From assembly GCF_015905305.1 (NCBI RefSeq), contig NZ_JADZLQ010000003.1:248001-312000 (forward strand): a DNA stretch of 64,000 nucleotides, in the 5' to 3' direction. Source of the DNA: Pinirhizobacter soli. Its GTDB lineage: Bacteria > Pseudomonadota > Gammaproteobacteria > Xanthomonadales > Rhodanobacteraceae. Below, one piece after another: positions 62,740-64,000 of this stretch. Position numbers and translations under genes: made by a program. The notes beneath the pieces are model-generated. The model saw nothing but the letters and a program-made list of their open reading frames with translations, did no database searches and was not told the origin of the DNA. Numbering within the stretch: the stretch's first letter is position 1; the number at the start of each line of letters is the position of its first letter.

Positions 62740-62963
62740 ACGATTTTTTGCCACGAGATAAACTAAATGTGACGTAGTCAGGTTATTGATTTTCGGCACA
62801 TATACATGCGCTTCACATGTTGCATTGCGGCATAAGCAGATCGAGGGTTAGATCGATCTATAGTCGCGCTGCCGTACGCATCAGGTGTTGCATCGCAAAT
62901 CCGCCGTGGCATTCAAGGAAGCTATTTGAAGCAGCATTCCGACCTGAATCGCGTACCGGTTGA

Positions 62964-63515
62964 CCGCCTACAATTGCGGCCTTCTTCGCGGTGTTCACCT
63001 TCTACGCACTGAAAGTGCCGGGTATTTCCGTTGCCGGCGTCGCTGCGATTTTCTTCATCACAGCAGTTGGTGGCAGCATGGGGGCATTCGTCGCGCCATT
63101 TGTTATTGGTCGCTATGGCGCCTATCAAGCAGCGATATGGTCCATGACCAGTCTGCTCCCAACTGGAATTCCGCTGATTATTGCTGCCTTCGTCCCGAGG
63201 TACGCGCCCGCATTTATCTGCGTGACTTTCGTGGCATGGGAAGTGGCGATTTTGGTGAATGTCATTGCAGAGACCACTCTTCGCCAGGAGCGATCCCCGC
63301 AGCATATGGTTGGAAGCGTTGCGTCGGCGTCGAGATTCGTCAATTGGGGAGCCGACCCCTTGGGCGCCGCGTTGGCGGCGCTACTTCTGGTGAGCGTCGA
63401 CTCGCTAGTGGTTCTTGCCTTGGCATTTCTTGGAATGGCTTTCGCGTTCGTTCCTCTTCTGTTGAACAGGAACCGCGTATGCGCGTCGATTCAACTCGTC
63501 GGAAGGAAGGCGTAA
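62964..63515 (+). pseudogene. Truncated MFS transporter (C-terminal half)
   Basis: The frame after the stop at 62961 encodes about 183 residues with five or six hydrophobic segments (FFAVFTFYALKVPGISVAGV, AIFFITAVGGSMGAFVAPFV, LVVLALAFLGMAFAFVPLLL), like the C-terminal half of an MFS transporter. There is no upstream half and no good start (GTG 62991 only). It is most likely the remnant of a gene cut by rearrangement near the receptor promoter. Confidence 0.65.
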
Positions 63516-64000
63516 GGTGCATGATCTTTACGTCTCCTTGGCGGCTGGTCGACATTGTTCTAGCTATCCCAACGAATCAGGCGAATGAACGCGCCCGGCG
63601 TCGCACCAGTGCCCCTGGTGTCGAACGTTACCGGTGGTGCAGAGCACGCGTGAGCACGCCAGGCGCGTCCATTCGCCCTCAATGACTCGCCACGCATCTT
63701 GCCTGCTTTAAGGGTGAGGGCGGCGGGCGAGCCAGGGTAGAAAACCGCACCAAGTCCGGCCGGGCTTACGCCCGCCTGGTCGCCCGCCAAATGACGGAAT
63801 AATCGAACACCGCAACCGAAGTTGCGGGGCCCGACTTGGTGATGGGTTTCTACACCCGGTTGCCGATGTCTTGGCAACCCACGAATGATCCCAGAAACAT
63901 CAGGCGCAGTTCCATCCGAATGGTCTCAAAGTTGGATGGCAAAGCCGATCGGATGATGCTCAAAAGTAGCCGATGCCGCGCCACTAGCCAGGAACGTACG
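63516..64000. other. Hairpin-rich interval without a convincing gene
   Basis: No clear gene is seen. Inverted repeats are dense: 63722-63736 with 63775-63788 (one extra base in the left arm), CGGGC-TTAC-GCCCG (63761-63774), CCGCAAC-CGAA-GTTGCGG (63810-63827) and GGTTGCC/GGCAACC (63858-63864, 63873-63879). A minus-strand frame at 63560-63877 (with FGCGVRLFRHLAGDQAGVSP) resembles small frames I have seen near prophage or satellite elements, but this is recollection only. Confidence 0.4.

Noticed and set aside
59943-62777. 944-aa open frame on the plus strand, antisense to the TonB-dependent receptor
   Set aside because: It is a high-GC shadow frame, rich in Arg/Val/Ala/His without any domain, exactly opposite a well-supported receptor gene.
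63560-63877. 105-aa minus-strand frame at the right end
   Set aside because: It overlaps strong inverted repeats and its likeness to small prophage-linked frames is recollection only, so it is mentioned but not called a gene.

Overview
The window is a GC-rich gammaproteobacterial chromosome segment centred on the replication origin. Protein features and synteny (Sec-dependent TonB receptors, algZ-algR-hemC, rsmG-parA-parB, a GGGGTCAGAGTC-type repeat with its REP-associated transposase) point to Xanthomonadales, most likely Rhodanobacteraceae (Luteibacter/Dyella-like). That placement is inference from recalled families; no database was searched.

Layout. 1-1839: 3' end of acetyl-CoA synthetase and a LuxR-type response regulator (CrbR/ErdR-like). 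1924-4332: a small accessory block of lower GC (GNAT, unknown proteins, DUF4262, a secreted protein, a possibly broken gene). 4425-7644: ArsR repressor divergent from a short-chain dehydrogenase, GST, DUF899 protein and a secreted protein. 7984-13098: CrbS/MxtR-like symporter-histidine kinase, Sfp-type PPTase and pdxJ. 13183-17021: exbD-exbD-exbB-tonB energy module and a TPR protein. 17244-27386: the origin core, gyrB, recF (carrying two perfect parS palindromes), dnaN, a dnaA-dnaN gap with two perfect DnaA boxes (candidate oriC), dnaA, then rpmH-rnpA-yidC-mnmE on the other strand. 27426-43478: housekeeping genes including panE-like, ribokinase plus an LTA-synthase-like sulfatase, algZ-algR-hemC, a YafY regulator, patatin phospholipase, a GT2, an ECF sigma/anti-sigma pair, parB-parA and rsmG.

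44010-48262 is an accessory island: a REP-associated tyrosine transposase framed by mirrored copies of a 17-bp repeat, followed by a compact RiPP locus with a 57-aa precursor, a graspetide (microviridin-type) ATP-grasp macrocyclase and a convergent M14 metallocarboxypeptidase. One more repeat copy lies at its far edge. This locus is the best candidate for an undescribed system.

48026-55160 looks like a second peptide-related neighbourhood: a LytS-type kinase and LytTR regulator upstream, on the same strand, of a 78-aa secreted peptide; then a divergent ATP-grasp ligase, a membrane-anchored LytTR regulator and a secreted X-Pro-dipeptidase-like hydrolase. 55176-62549 holds an SDR lacking its catalytic Tyr/Lys, an MFS exporter, and a beta-mannosidase translationally coupled to a carbohydrate-type TonB-dependent receptor, with a LacI-like operator palindrome upstream. 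The right end carries a truncated MFS gene and a hairpin-rich region without a convincing gene.
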